Below, piece by piece: positions 25,943 through 35,420 of a stretch of DNA of 64,000 bases; positions within the stretch are counted from its first letter, which is position 1, and each line of letters starts with the position of its first letter. Source of the DNA: Colwellia sp. MB02u-6. Lineage in GTDB: Bacteria > Pseudomonadota > Gammaproteobacteria > Enterobacterales > Alteromonadaceae. Position numbers and translations under genes: made by a program. Below the pieces are notes generated by a model. The model worked only from the letters and a program-made list of their open reading frames with translations, made no database searches and had not been told where the DNA came from. The DNA lies in contig NZ_JACGVG010000029.1 in NCBI RefSeq assembly GCF_014077095.1, forward strand, positions 1 through 64,000, in the 5' to 3' direction.

Positions 25943-27238
25943 ATGAAGGGTATTGCTAATATTATTCAAGAAAATTTGAACGGAAACCGAACGGGTGTCT
26001 ATGCAGTGTGTTGTGCACAACCCTTAGTGATTGAGGCGGCAATAATACAAGCCAAGCAGGATAATACTCCCTTGTTAGTTGAAGCAACGGCCAATCAGGT
26101 TAATCAATTTGGTGGTTATACTGGGATGTATCCGACAGATTTTATTCGTTTTATTCATACCATTGCCAATGAGCAAGCATTCCCAATTGAAAATATTATT
26201 TTTGGTGGTGATCATTTAGGTCCTGTTTGTTGGGTCGACGAACCAGCCGAAAGCGCGATGCAAAAAGCGAGAAACTTAATTGCCAGTTATGTCAGCGCGG
26301 GTTTTAAAAAAATACATTTAGACACCAGTATGAACTGTGCGGACGACTTGGGTGTGTTAGCGGATCAGATCATTGCTGAACGCGCCGCGGAACTTTGCCA
26401 AGTTGCCGAATTAACCGCTATACAGGTGTTTGGTTGTTCCGATCTGGTTTATGTGGTCGGTACCGAAGTACCGCCTCCGGGTGGTGCAACAGAAGAAATT
26501 AATGATCTTGAGCTGACTTCGCCTATGGAAGTTAAAGCGACAGTTGAAGTACATCGTCAAGAGTTTCATAAACGAGGCTTAACCGAGGCTTGGCAACGTG
26601 TGGTTGGTTTAGTTGTGCAACCGGGCGTTGAGTTCGACCATACCAGTATTATTGACTACGATACGAATAAGGCACAAGCCTTGAGTGAATGTATCCATCA
26701 GTATGATGGTATTGCCTTTGAAGCGCACTCAACGGATTATCAAAATCCTCAAGCTTATCAGCAATTAGTAACAGATCACTTTGCTATTTTGAAAGTGGGC
26801 CCGCAATTAACTTTTGCGATGCGAGAAGCACTGTTTGCCTTAAGCTATATTGAAGAAATTTTAGTAGACAAAGAGCAGCAATCTTATCTACGTGACATTT
26901 GTGAAGCACAAATGTTAGAAGCGCCTAAAAATTGGCAGCGATTTTATCAAGTACCAGCAAGCCAAGAATTACTTTATCGTCGTTATAGCTATAGCGATCG
27001 TATTCGTTATTACTGGAACGACGCTCACGTAAATCAGGCCGTTGACGCCTTGTTAGCGAACTTATCGGCAGTAGAAATACCGCTTCCTTTGATAAGCCAA
27101 TTTATGCCTGAACAATATCAAGCCATTAGACAGGGGCGGTTAACAGCCGATCCTAAGCAGTTAGTCTTAAATAAAATAATGCAAGTAACAGCCGTGTATG
27201 CAGATGCTTGTTATAAACAAGTATCAAATGAGGAGTGA
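25943..27238 (+). CDS. agaZ: AgaZ/KbaZ/GatZ family protein of the tagatose-phosphate branch
   Basis: The family was first described as the non-catalytic, stabilising subunit of class II tagatose-1,6-bisphosphate aldolase; work on GalNAc pathways in proteobacteria has also proposed a tagatose-6-phosphate kinase role. I take the ATG at 25943 (431 residues) instead of 25931, because the protein then begins MKGIANIIQEN like E. coli KbaZ and GGA precedes it. Family motifs are GVYAVCCAQPLVIEAA, GGDHLGP, KIHLDTSMNC and EAHSTDYQ. It is the first gene of the agaZ-agaS-agaK-agaA operon; agaS follows after 2 bases. The catalytic subunit AgaY/KbaY is absent from the window, which is odd. Confidence 0.9.
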   Translation: MKGIANIIQENLNGNRTGVYAVCCAQPLVIEAAIIQAKQDNTPLLVEATANQVNQFGGYTGMYPTDFIRFIHTIANEQAFPIENIIFGGDHLGPVCWVDEPAESAMQKARNLIASYVSAGFKKIHLDTSMNCADDLGVLADQIIAERAAELCQVAELTAIQVFGCSDLVYVVGTEVPPPGGATEEINDLELTSPMEVKATVEVHRQEFHKRGLTEAWQRVVGLVVQPGVEFDHTSIIDYDTNKAQALSECIHQYDGIAFEAHSTDYQNPQAYQQLVTDHFAILKVGPQLTFAMREALFALSYIEEILVDKEQQSYLRDICEAQMLEAPKNWQRFYQVPASQELLYRRYSYSDRIRYYWNDAHVNQAVDALLANLSAVEIPLPLISQFMPEQYQAIRQGRLTADPKQLVLNKIMQVTAVYADACYKQVSNEE

Positions 27239-27240
27239 AA

Positions 27241-28362
27241 ATGACTAAATATTTATCCATTGAAGAGGCAATACTTAAAAATAAAAAAGCCTACTGGACT
27301 GCGCGTGAAATAGAACAACAACCAAGAGTATGGGCAGAAGCACAGCAGACGGTTAATAATCATCAAACCGCGCTAAATGATTTTTTAACGCCTATTCTTT
27401 CATTGCCAAACTTACGGATTATCTTAACCGGAGCGGGTACCTCAGCTTATATTGGCGATGCAGTTGCACCGCATTTATCTGCAGTTAATGGCCGTTTATT
27501 TGAACCCATTAGTACCACTGATTTAGTGGGCAACCCGAATCAGCATTTACTAAAAAACATGCCGACCTTGTTAGTTTCTTATGGCCGCTCAGGTAATAGT
27601 CCTGAAAGTGTTTCCGCTGTAAACCTAGCTGATCAAGTCGTCAATGATTGCTATCACTTAGTTTTAACCTGTAATCCTGATGGGCAATTAGCAAAAGAAG
27701 CAAAAAATAATTGTAAGGCATATAGCTTAATCATGCCAGAAGGCACGTTAGATGAAAGCTTTGCCATGACGAGCAGTTTCTCATCAATGCTAGTATCAAC
27801 ATTATGTGTTTTTTCACCTGATGCTAAGCAACTAGCTATAGCCGTAGATTGGACAGAGTCTTTACTCACTAATAGTGTTGAATCAATTAAAGAACAAGCG
27901 AAAAATGATTGTGAACGTTTAGTCTTTTTAGGTGGTGGACCTTTATTAGGTATCGCTCGAGAAGCCGCATTAAAATGTTTAGAGCTTACTTCAGGCAAGG
28001 TATTAAGCTACTGTGAAAGCCCATTAGGGTTTCGACATGGTCCGAAATCGCTAGTGACAAATCGTACTGAAATCGTTTTACTATCTTCAAGTGATAGTTA
28101 CAGTAAAAAGTACGATACTGACTTGTGGAATGAATTGGTACGTGACGATAAGGCCTTATCTATTGTTAGATTAGACCAACAAACATTTGCTCAAGATGTT
28201 GCCTTAGATGATATATGGGCAGGACTACCTTATATTGTCTACTGCCAAATACTCTCATTTTTTAAAGCTGTTGATTTTGAAATTTCACCAGATAATCCAT
28301 GTCCAAGTGGTGAAGTGAATCGAGTTGTTCAAGGTGTTACTATTTATCCTTTAGCATCATAA
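27241..28362 (+). CDS. agaS: AgaS, galactosamine-6-phosphate deaminase/isomerase
   Basis: Turns galactosamine-6-phosphate into tagatose-6-phosphate plus ammonia in the cytoplasm. The protein has two SIS (sugar isomerase) domains; phosphate-binding motifs are seen at LTGAGTSAYIGD and SYGRSGNSPES in the first half and near ALKCLELTSGK and ESPLGFRHGPKS in the second. I start at the ATG at 27241, with AGGAG ending 5 bases before it; a GTG two codons upstream is possible but overlaps the RBS. About 373 residues, normal for AgaS. Two bases separate it from agaZ and 22 from agaK, so it is co-transcribed and probably coupled. Confidence 0.92.
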   Translation: MTKYLSIEEAILKNKKAYWTAREIEQQPRVWAEAQQTVNNHQTALNDFLTPILSLPNLRIILTGAGTSAYIGDAVAPHLSAVNGRLFEPISTTDLVGNPNQHLLKNMPTLLVSYGRSGNSPESVSAVNLADQVVNDCYHLVLTCNPDGQLAKEAKNNCKAYSLIMPEGTLDESFAMTSSFSSMLVSTLCVFSPDAKQLAIAVDWTESLLTNSVESIKEQAKNDCERLVFLGGGPLLGIAREAALKCLELTSGKVLSYCESPLGFRHGPKSLVTNRTEIVLLSSSDSYSKKYDTDLWNELVRDDKALSIVRLDQQTFAQDVALDDIWAGLPYIVYCQILSFFKAVDFEISPDNPCPSGEVNRVVQGVTIYPLAS

Positions 28363-28384
28363 TTTTTTTTGTTAGGCGGTTGAA

Positions 28385-29296
28385 ATGGCTGTGTATGGAA
28401 TAGATATTGGTGGGACAAAAATTGAAACTGCAATTTTTGATCACAACTTAAACCTTTTAAAAAGTTGGCGAATTGACACGCCAACGCAAGATTATCAAGT
28501 GTTTCTTGATACGCTGCGCCAGTTAGTTGAGCAAGCTGACGAATACACGGGTGAGCGAGGATATATTGGTATAGGTATGCCAGGGCTAATAACCCCAGCA
28601 GGTCAGTCATTATCGGCTAATGTTCCTTGTGCCAGTGGTAAATATGTCCGAGATGACCTATCAAGATCATTATCTCGCCCAATTGTACTAGAAAACGATA
28701 CCCGTTGTTTTGCTTTATCAGAAGCCGTTAGTGGCGCAGGTAAAGGCTATGACAGGGTTTTTGGTGCCATCATTGGTACCGGTGCAGCAGGCGGGTTTTG
28801 TCGCAATGGTCACCTCGATAAAACTCAACAAGGCTTTGCTGGTGAGTATGGTCATATTCCATTACCTGCCGATATTCAAGCGCAGTACCAACTTCCCGTG
28901 CTCAAGTGTGGTTGTGGTTTGATGGCCTGTGTTGAAAGTTATATTGCTGGCCCTGGCATTAGTCGCTTATATCAGCATTTCAATGGCGAACTCATCTCTC
29001 CAGAGCAATGGGTTTTACGTTTAAAACAAAACGAAGCCGCGGCACAACAAGCATTGCAATGTTATCTCGATATATTAGGTTCTACCTTTGCCAGTCTAGC
29101 TAAGTTTCTTGAGCCCGATGTGATTGTCTTGGGTGGTGGTGTTTCATTAGTGGATGAGATTGTTGAAAATTTATCACCCGCAATAGAAAAGTACTTATTT
29201 TCTGGTTTTCGCGCTCCACAGCTAAAAAGAGCCTTACATGGCGATTCAAGTGGTGTCAGAGGCGCGGCCTTATTAGGATTAAAAATTCATGACTGA
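28385..29296 (+). CDS. agaK: AgaK, ROK-family N-acetylgalactosamine kinase
   Basis: ROK kinase that should phosphorylate GalNAc at C6 after uptake, since the importers seen are not PTS systems. The 303 residues show the ATP-binding motif GIDIGGTKIE at the N-terminus, GIGMPG, the phosphate-binding IIGTGAAGGF, the substrate motif GEYGHI with the ROK zinc site beginning there and continuing CGCGLMACVE, and GGGVS near the C-terminus. ROK kinases differ in sugar choice (GlcNAc, Glc, ManNAc); the aga operon around it argues for GalNAc. It overlaps agaA by 8 bases. Confidence 0.9.
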   Translation: MAVYGIDIGGTKIETAIFDHNLNLLKSWRIDTPTQDYQVFLDTLRQLVEQADEYTGERGYIGIGMPGLITPAGQSLSANVPCASGKYVRDDLSRSLSRPIVLENDTRCFALSEAVSGAGKGYDRVFGAIIGTGAAGGFCRNGHLDKTQQGFAGEYGHIPLPADIQAQYQLPVLKCGCGLMACVESYIAGPGISRLYQHFNGELISPEQWVLRLKQNEAAAQQALQCYLDILGSTFASLAKFLEPDVIVLGGGVSLVDEIVENLSPAIEKYLFSGFRAPQLKRALHGDSSGVRGAALLGLKIHD

Positions 29297-30479
29297 ACAG
29301 CGTTATTACTTAAAAGCAAAACAAGTATTTACTGAAGCAGGTATTAAAGCCAATCATTATGTATTAGTGGATAATGGGGTAATAAAAGAAATTACCGATA
29401 TAGCTACTTTAGATATTAAGGTCATGGATTTAGGTGATAACCAGTTGCTGCCAGGCTTTATTGATATGCATATTCATGGCCGCGAAGGTTGTGATGTTAT
29501 GGACGGAAAGCTTTCATCACTTAATACCATTTCTAAATCTTTAGCTCAACATGGTGTGGTTGGTTATTTAGCAACAACAGTGACGGCAAAGTGGCAAGAC
29601 AGTTTACAAGCCTTCTCGATTATTGGTGAAGCAGCTCATGCTAGTCTGGACGGTGCCAAAGTATTAGGCGCTTACAATGAAGGTTTGTTTTTTACTGATG
29701 AACATAAAGGTGCTCACAACGAAAATTTCTTTTTACGATTAAATAAAGAGCGTATTGATGCTATTTATAAAGCAAGCCAAGGAACGCTTAAAGTAGTAGC
29801 AATGGCACCGGAATTTGAAGACTCAAAAGAAATGATCACCTATCTTGATTCTTTAGGTGTTAAAGTTATGCTCGGCCATACCAATGCCAATTACCAACAA
29901 ACCGTTGACGCGTTAGATGCGGGCGCTTGTGGTGGAGTACATGTTTTTAATGGTATGAGCGGTATTCATCATAGAGATCCTGGCTGTGCAGGTGCCGTAT
30001 TGATGAACGCCAATGCGCTCGCTGAAGTTATTGCTGATGGCGTACATTTACACCCCACTATTATGCAAATGATCTACAAACTTAAAGGCCCGAAAAAGAT
30101 GGCTTTGATCAGTGATTGTATTAATGCCGGTGGTTTTAGTGATGGTACCTATAAATTAGGTGAGTTAGATGTTTACGTTAAAGATAGCGTGGCTAGAACG
30201 GCCTCAGGTTCGTTAGCAGGTAGTACACTTACCTTAGAAAAAGCCGTTAAAAATTTGACTGAATTGGCACAAGTTCCGTTATTAGAAGCTGTGCATATGG
30301 CGAGTTTAGTTCCAGCAACCTTCCTAGGGCTTGGCGATAAATTGGGCAGCATTGCCGTGAATAAACAAGCAAGCTTTGCCATTTTAAATGAAGACCAGCA
30401 AGTACAGGCAACCATCATTGATGGCAAGGTGGTATTTGCACAGGAAAATTTTCACTCACTTGCTGCATTAATAGGCTAA
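29289..30479 (+). CDS. agaA: AgaA, N-acetylgalactosamine-6-phosphate deacetylase
   Basis: Amidohydrolase that removes acetate from GalNAc-6-phosphate, giving galactosamine-6-phosphate for AgaS. The 396 residues show the metal motif DMHIHGREGCD, the metal-binding Glu in GAYNEGLFF, metal histidines in MLGHTNA and VHVFNGMSGIHHRDPG, and the catalytic Asp in LISDCINAGG. Length and motifs are those of the NagA/AgaA family; GalNAc-6-P preference is inferred from the operon. It starts inside agaK (8-base overlap), so the pair is coupled. A decayed relative lies at 8764-9002. It is the last gene of the operon. Confidence 0.9.
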   Translation: MTEQRYYLKAKQVFTEAGIKANHYVLVDNGVIKEITDIATLDIKVMDLGDNQLLPGFIDMHIHGREGCDVMDGKLSSLNTISKSLAQHGVVGYLATTVTAKWQDSLQAFSIIGEAAHASLDGAKVLGAYNEGLFFTDEHKGAHNENFFLRLNKERIDAIYKASQGTLKVVAMAPEFEDSKEMITYLDSLGVKVMLGHTNANYQQTVDALDAGACGGVHVFNGMSGIHHRDPGCAGAVLMNANALAEVIADGVHLHPTIMQMIYKLKGPKKMALISDCINAGGFSDGTYKLGELDVYVKDSVARTASGSLAGSTLTLEKAVKNLTELAQVPLLEAVHMASLVPATFLGLGDKLGSIAVNKQASFAILNEDQQVQATIIDGKVVFAQENFHSLAALIG

Positions 30480-30647
30480 AGGGCAATTAATCGTTATTTA
30501 GCCTGAGATCTGCTTAAGCGTTCATGTTTTTAAGCTACCATTAGTCCAAATTCACTAGGTGATAATTTAATACGTGGCTTTTTTGTCTTTTAGACAATAA
30601 GCCACTATTCCTGAAATTACATTTAGCATAAAGCCTGTTTCACTTCG
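30480..30647. other. Gap after agaA with a weak hairpin
   Basis: GTGGCTT ... AAGCCAC (30574-30605) forms an interrupted hairpin about 100 bp past agaA and may end the operon, though it has no clean U run after it. Confidence 0.35.
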
Positions 30648-30920
30648 ATGTCTACTGTGCTCAACTTGAGAAATATTTTTTATGTTGTTTGTTGCAATGA
30701 ACAAGGACGCATTGTCAAAAAAATATTAAGGCGAGCACAAGTATTAGCTTTCTTTCAATGTCATTATGCATGTATTGTGGCTTCGAAGGCTTGTGCAACC
30801 TCTCATTATTGGGCAAGAGAAATAATGAAAGCTGGATATACAGTGAAGCTTACTCCACTTCAACATGTAAAAGCATTTTTAATGGGTAATAAAATTCCGA
30901 TAAGTGGAAAATCCTTGTAG
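30648..30920 (+). pseudogene. IS110-family transposase N-terminal fragment
   Basis: Ninety codons match the start of IS110-family (DEDD) transposases: NIFYVVCCNEQGRIVKK, LRRAQVLAFF, ACATSHYWAREIMKAG and TVKLTPLQHVKAFLMGNK. The usual start of the first motif and the whole catalytic C-terminal part are missing; full-length members exceed 300 residues. It is an insertion-sequence relic between the aga operon and pgi and no longer able to move. Confidence 0.88.
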
Positions 30921-31156
30921 ATCAATAAATCATCAGTAGTCTATCAGTACCGAAGTACGAGATCCCCATACAAAAAAAACCACCTAGGTCTTAAATATAA
31001 AGCTTCATACCTTATTTGATTTCTTATTTTAAAAGCATACTATTTTAAAAGTATACTTTAGGTATAATCAGGTGATTGTAATGGATTAAATTTATACCAA
31101 TAAATCTAATAAAACTAACATGTCTAAATATCGAACTATTCATTAACTTTTCGATA
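30921..31156. other. Gap between the IS110 relic and pgi
   Basis: AT-rich; a repeated TATTTTAAAAG(C/T)ATAC unit near 31030-31055. No gene or clear terminator. Confidence 0.3.
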
Positions 31157-32785
31157 CTAGCGTTCTCTATATATCTTAATTAATTCATTCGTTGAACCAT
31201 CCATATTTAATATCTCTGTAGGATTGGTTATTTTTGATAATACTTTATTACCCTGCGATTTTCCTAATTCAACACCCCATTGATCAAAAGAATTCACTTG
31301 CCAAATAACACCTTGAACAAACACTTTATGCTCATACATGGCAATTAAACTACCGAGAGCCTTAGGCGTTAACTTTTCAAATAAAAGGGTATTACTCGGT
31401 TTATTACCCTCCATCACCTTATGAGTTGACAGCTTTTGAATTTCTGATACATCACAGTTAGCTTTTTTCATCGCCGCTTTCACTTCTTCGAGACTTTGCC
31501 CTGCCATTAATGCCTGACTTTGCCCAAAACAGTTAGAAGCTAGCATATCATGGTGATTACCAATTTCATGATAGGGGAATAATGGCATCAAAAAGTCTAC
31601 AGGAATAGGGGTTTTGCTTTGATGGATGAGTTGGTGAAACGAGTGCTGACCATTGGTACCTTCACTTCCCCAAATTATTGGGCCAGTATCATAAGATAAA
31701 GACTTATTATCCAGAGAAATTGATTTACCATTACTTTCCATATCTAGTTGTTGAATGTAAGCCGGTAAACCTCGTAAATAATGATAATAGGGCAATAATA
31801 CTTGCGATTGAGCGCCATAAAAATTTCGGTACCAAATACCTAATAAAGCCAGAATAACCGGTAAGTTTTTTTCTAACGGGGCATGGGTGAAATGTTCATC
31901 CATTTCAAACGCGCCTTTTAAAAAGTCACGGTAATGTTCAAACCCTATCGCTAATGCCAAAGGTAAACCAATAGCAGACCAGACAGAGTAACGACCACCT
32001 ACCCAATCCCACATTGGAAAAATGTTTTCTTTCACAATACCTAATTTTTGCGCTGCCTCTACATTAGAAGAAACACAAGCAAAATGATATTGAACCTCTT
32101 TAGCTGCAGCGGATGCAACAAACCAATCCCGTGCGGTTAACGTATTACGTAATGTTTCTTGAGTCGTTAATGTTTTAGATGACGTTATAAACAGTGTTGT
32201 TTCAGGGTTTACTTTAGACAGCACATCGTGAATATGACAACCATCAACATTGGCAATAAAATGTACCTTTAACTGAGATTGTTGATAAGGTTTGAGTGCC
32301 TCTGACATTATCTTAGGTCCAAGAAAGGAGCCTCCAATACCGATACTTACAACATCAGTAAAAGCTTTACCTGTATAACCTACTTTTTTACCTAATGAAA
32401 TATCATTAACAAAATGTTCTAATTTAGCCAGTGTTGTTTGTATTTGTGGCATCACATCAACACCATCAACATAGACAGGTTTATTTGAAAAGTTACGTAG
32501 CGCGGTATGTAATACCGGACGGTTTTCAGTGGTATTGATAGCTGAACCGTTAAACATTTTGTCACGCTTATTCAATAAACCTGATGATTCAGCCAAATTC
32601 ATTAACAAGTGCATGCTTTCATCAGTCACACGGTTCTTAGAATAATCTAGCATTATTCCAGCCGCAGAATGAGAAAAATTATTAAAGCGATCAGTATCTT
32701 GAGTAAATAAATCACGCATTTGTACATGGATATTTTTATTATAATGATTAACGAGTGATTTCCACTCAGGGGTGCTTGGTAACAT
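31157..32785 (-). CDS. pgi: Glucose-6-phosphate isomerase
   Basis: Interconverts glucose-6-phosphate and fructose-6-phosphate in the cytoplasm. Its 542 residues match the usual length. Family signatures are seen: DWVGGRYSVWSAIGL, GSEGTNGQHSFHQLIHQ, and the C-terminal QGVIWQVNSFDQWGVELGK. In this island it would take carbon from the Leloir pathway (Gal to G1P to G6P) to glycolysis; the phosphoglucomutase step is not in the window. No CTTTCAT site is seen in front of it, unlike most island genes. It may be a second copy if the host keeps its own pgi elsewhere. Confidence 0.95.
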   Translation of the reverse strand: MLPSTPEWKSLVNHYNKNIHVQMRDLFTQDTDRFNNFSHSAAGIMLDYSKNRVTDESMHLLMNLAESSGLLNKRDKMFNGSAINTTENRPVLHTALRNFSNKPVYVDGVDVMPQIQTTLAKLEHFVNDISLGKKVGYTGKAFTDVVSIGIGGSFLGPKIMSEALKPYQQSQLKVHFIANVDGCHIHDVLSKVNPETTLFITSSKTLTTQETLRNTLTARDWFVASAAAKEVQYHFACVSSNVEAAQKLGIVKENIFPMWDWVGGRYSVWSAIGLPLALAIGFEHYRDFLKGAFEMDEHFTHAPLEKNLPVILALLGIWYRNFYGAQSQVLLPYYHYLRGLPAYIQQLDMESNGKSISLDNKSLSYDTGPIIWGSEGTNGQHSFHQLIHQSKTPIPVDFLMPLFPYHEIGNHHDMLASNCFGQSQALMAGQSLEEVKAAMKKANCDVSEIQKLSTHKVMEGNKPSNTLLFEKLTPKALGSLIAMYEHKVFVQGVIWQVNSFDQWGVELGKSQGNKVLSKITNPTEILNMDGSTNELIKIYRER

Positions 32786-33081
32786 AAAAAGTTATATCCT
32801 AATTCTGAAATTTAAGGCTATCTAATTGATTACGTTGTAGGAAAATTTAGATATGACTCGTGCTTAATATTCATGCTTACAGGCATGGATTGCATTAAGA
32901 GGATTTTATTTGTTCGTATTGACGTTTTTCAGGTAGATAATGAGGCCATTATCTACCACCATAACTTTAGTGAGCTGCAAAGCATCTATATCACCATGTT
33001 TAGAGTCACAAACAATACCTCATTAGTGAAGAGGCTATGCATGTACTCAATATTATTGTCTGGGTACATGCTTCCAATCGG
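32786..33081. other. Gap between pgi and the MFS permease
   Basis: About 300 bp, no gene with a ribosome binding site. It should hold the pgi promoter (minus strand) and the end of the permease transcript. Confidence 0.35.
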
Positions 33082-34434
33082 TTACTTACGGGTTGGCCAA
33101 TGTTTAATTTTATGTCCTTTTAAGGCATAAAAAAGAATGAAGCCATAACAAGGTAGCATGATCCAATAAGACGTTTGAGCATTGCCACTGCCTTCAGAAA
33201 GTACGCCATAAATGAGTGGAAAAATTGCGCCACCAGAAATGCCCATAATTAATAAAGCCGAACCTGAAGCGGTGTGCTTGCCCAGATTTTTTAATGCCAT
33301 AGGCCAAATGGCAGGCCAAACTAACGCGTTGGCAAAGCCGAGCAAGGCAACAAAGAGTACGGTGTTAGGAATGGCATTGACCCCAGTCCAAGCAAACAAA
33401 CTATCCCAAATATCGGTACTGCTGCTACTGGTAGTAATAATTAACAGTGAAAATAACAGCCCTAATAGTGCGGAAATAACTAATGCGGTTTCTTGACGGA
33501 TCCAGCGGGGGATAACAATCATACCAATGATATAGGCTGAAACCATAAAGGCCATAGTATAGGCGGTGAGTTCACCAAAATTTGTCACCCCTAATTGTTT
33601 GCCATATAAACCTATGGTGTCACCGGCAACAACTTCTGCACCGATATAAAAGAATAAGGTAATCACCCCAAGGATCAACTGGGGAAACTGTAAAATACTT
33701 TTCTTGTTATCATGCTCAGTACCCTCTTGTTCGTAATCAGTCGTTGGCTCAGGTAGGGGGGAGGCTTTAATTGCAATGGCTAACACGATTAGCATTACTG
33801 CCATAATGAGATAAGGGGTGATCAGTCTTGAAGAAAGCTCTTGTAGTTCGATCATTCTCTGGCCAACCTCTAAGCTTGCCAAACGCGCCTCATTAAATTG
33901 TGACATGTCAGTAAGCACGTAAGCGGTAAATACGAGGGGGGCAATAATACCCGCACTCTTATTGAGTATGCCCATCATACTAATACGCACTGCGGCGGTT
34001 TCTCTAGGCCCGATTAATACAATATAAGGGTTTGCGGCAGTTTGCAGTATGGTTAAACCTGTACCCAAGATAAACAGTGCCGTTAAAAATATGCCATATA
34101 TTTTAGTTTGCGCAGCAGGAATAAAAATTAATGCTCCCACAGCCATCACAATTAAACCTAGCACTAAGCCATTTTTATAACCGGTTCTTTTTAATACGGC
34201 AGCCATAGGTAGGGCAGTAACGGTATAGGCAATGTAAAAAACTAGTGTGACAAAATAGGCTTCAATATGGTCAAGTTCACAGGCTATTTGTAAAAACGGG
34301 ATCAATGAACCGTTCAGCCAAGTGACAAAACCGAACATGAAAAACAAACCACCTATGATAAGCATAGGTACTATGCTTGATTTAGTCGCCTGGCTCGATG
34401 TAGGTTTAGGGCGGGCAGTGACACTAGCTTCCAT
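33082..34434 (-). CDS. FGP-family MFS sugar permease (NagP/AgaP-like)
   Basis: Inner-membrane proton-coupled transporter of the fucose-galactose-GlcNAc permease branch. The 450 residues contain about 12 hydrophobic segments. Typical features are the N-terminal GGLFFMFGFVTWLNG, the segment TGLTILQTAANPYI and the C-terminal-half motif GLANALVWPAIWP. In Shewanella and related marine bacteria NagP or AgaP of this family bring in GlcNAc or GalNAc without phosphorylation, which fits the ROK kinase AgaK here. The upstream region carries five TTTC units in about 40 bp (34532-34572), probably the regulator site. GalNAc is the likely substrate; Gal or GlcNAc is possible. Confidence 0.88.
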   Translation of the reverse strand: MEASVTARPKPTSSQATKSSIVPMLIIGGLFFMFGFVTWLNGSLIPFLQIACELDHIEAYFVTLVFYIAYTVTALPMAAVLKRTGYKNGLVLGLIVMAVGALIFIPAAQTKIYGIFLTALFILGTGLTILQTAANPYIVLIGPRETAAVRISMMGILNKSAGIIAPLVFTAYVLTDMSQFNEARLASLEVGQRMIELQELSSRLITPYLIMAVMLIVLAIAIKASPLPEPTTDYEQEGTEHDNKKSILQFPQLILGVITLFFYIGAEVVAGDTIGLYGKQLGVTNFGELTAYTMAFMVSAYIIGMIVIPRWIRQETALVISALLGLLFSLLIITTSSSSTDIWDSLFAWTGVNAIPNTVLFVALLGFANALVWPAIWPMALKNLGKHTASGSALLIMGISGGAIFPLIYGVLSEGSGNAQTSYWIMLPCYGFILFYALKGHKIKHWPTRK

Positions 34435-34531
34435 TTCTCTCTCCTAAATGGTAATCGTAATAATACATATATTTTTTCTCACAGATAGCGTTGTTTTAAT
34501 TGTGCATGAATTAATTTTAATTTAATTTCAA

Positions 34532-34572
34532 CTTTCTTTCAATTGCTTTCTTTGTCTTTCAGTTCTTTTCAG
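34532..34572 (-). promoter_or_regulatory. TTTC repeat array before the MFS permease
   Basis: TTTC occurs five times in 41 bases (CTTTCTTTCAATTG, CTTTCTTTG, CTTTCAG, TTTTCAGG). E. coli AgaR is known to bind TTTC-rich repeats. It lies 98-138 bp before the permease start, so it probably covers the promoter. Confidence 0.6.
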
Positions 34573-35301
34573 GTTTTTTAACATGTTTATGTGAAAACAA
34601 CCACATTAAATTTAGTTTAATTCAATGTGGTTCGAAATGAAGCTGTTGTTATATGGCAGCCAAGCACGAAAGGTTTTTGGGTTTTTATTCATGAATACTT
34701 AATAAAAAAGGTGTTATCGCTCCAAGGTTAAAATCACCAGTTTACACTGTTAGTTGGATTTAATATTACCGTATCAATGTGTAGTTAGTGATGTGATTTT
34801 GGACAATATTAAGATAGGTTTTATAGAAAATTACCGCTAAGGAATTTGCTCATCTTGTGGTTATTGATATTAAGACCATTGAAATTAAGACCGTTAAAAT
34901 TAATGAGTGGCCTCTGGCTATGAAAAGCCGGAGCCTTGGGAAGTGTAAAACTAATAAAGCAAAGAAAATGAATATATTTTACGTTGTATTGGTAGAATAA
35001 TTTTTTCTTATTCTTACTGTAGGGCTTTATAGCGTATATCTTTTTGTGAGAATAGGGGGTATTAAAAAGATTAACGAGCAGGCTGTTCAATACAGTTTAG
35101 TATTTTTGTTGAGATATTTTATTGCTTTTATATGATTTCACTGTTGGTTTATTGGTGATATGTTTATTGTTGCTCTTTATTGACTATTCATATCGTAACC
35201 ATCTTTATTTAAATTCTTTATTTTAATTCTTTATTTTAATTATTATCTGCTCTACTTCAGTGAATTAGGTTGATGATTGTTTTCTCTAAAGATAAGTAAA
35301 A

Positions 35302-35327
35302 GAAAATGAATTGAAATCTTTTGAAAG
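35302..35327 (+). promoter_or_regulatory. GAAA repeat array before the GH109 gene
   Basis: Three units, GAAAATGAATTG, GAAATCTTTT and GAAAG, spaced 10-12 bases apart, about one helical turn. Distance to the start codon is about 95 bp. Confidence 0.45.
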
Positions 35328-35420
35328 TTGATTTCTTGTGTTTGTTGTGAGTTTGAGGTATAAATTACTTATTCAAGGTTAAGTATTAAACTAACCTATT
35401 AATAAATTTATGAGTATTAT

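Larger units (their letters stand above)
34435..35420. other. Divergent control region, MFS permease / GH109
   Basis: About 990 bp. It holds the TTTC array at 34532-34572 and a GAAA/GAAAG array at 35302-35327, plus a small 15-bp double repeat ATTAAGACC(A/G)TT near 34868-34897. No convincing gene. Confidence 0.45.

Noticed and set aside
31157-32785. Calling pgi the island border
   Set aside because: Genes on both sides clearly belong to the GalNAc/Gal system and no tRNA or repeat is found there.
32873-33130. 85-codon plus-strand frame between pgi and the permease
   Set aside because: It runs into the 3' end of the permease gene on the other strand and lacks a start signal.
34821-35090. 89-codon minus-strand frame in the permease/GH109 gap
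   Set aside because: Low-complexity AT-rich translation with an internal short repeat and no ribosome binding site.
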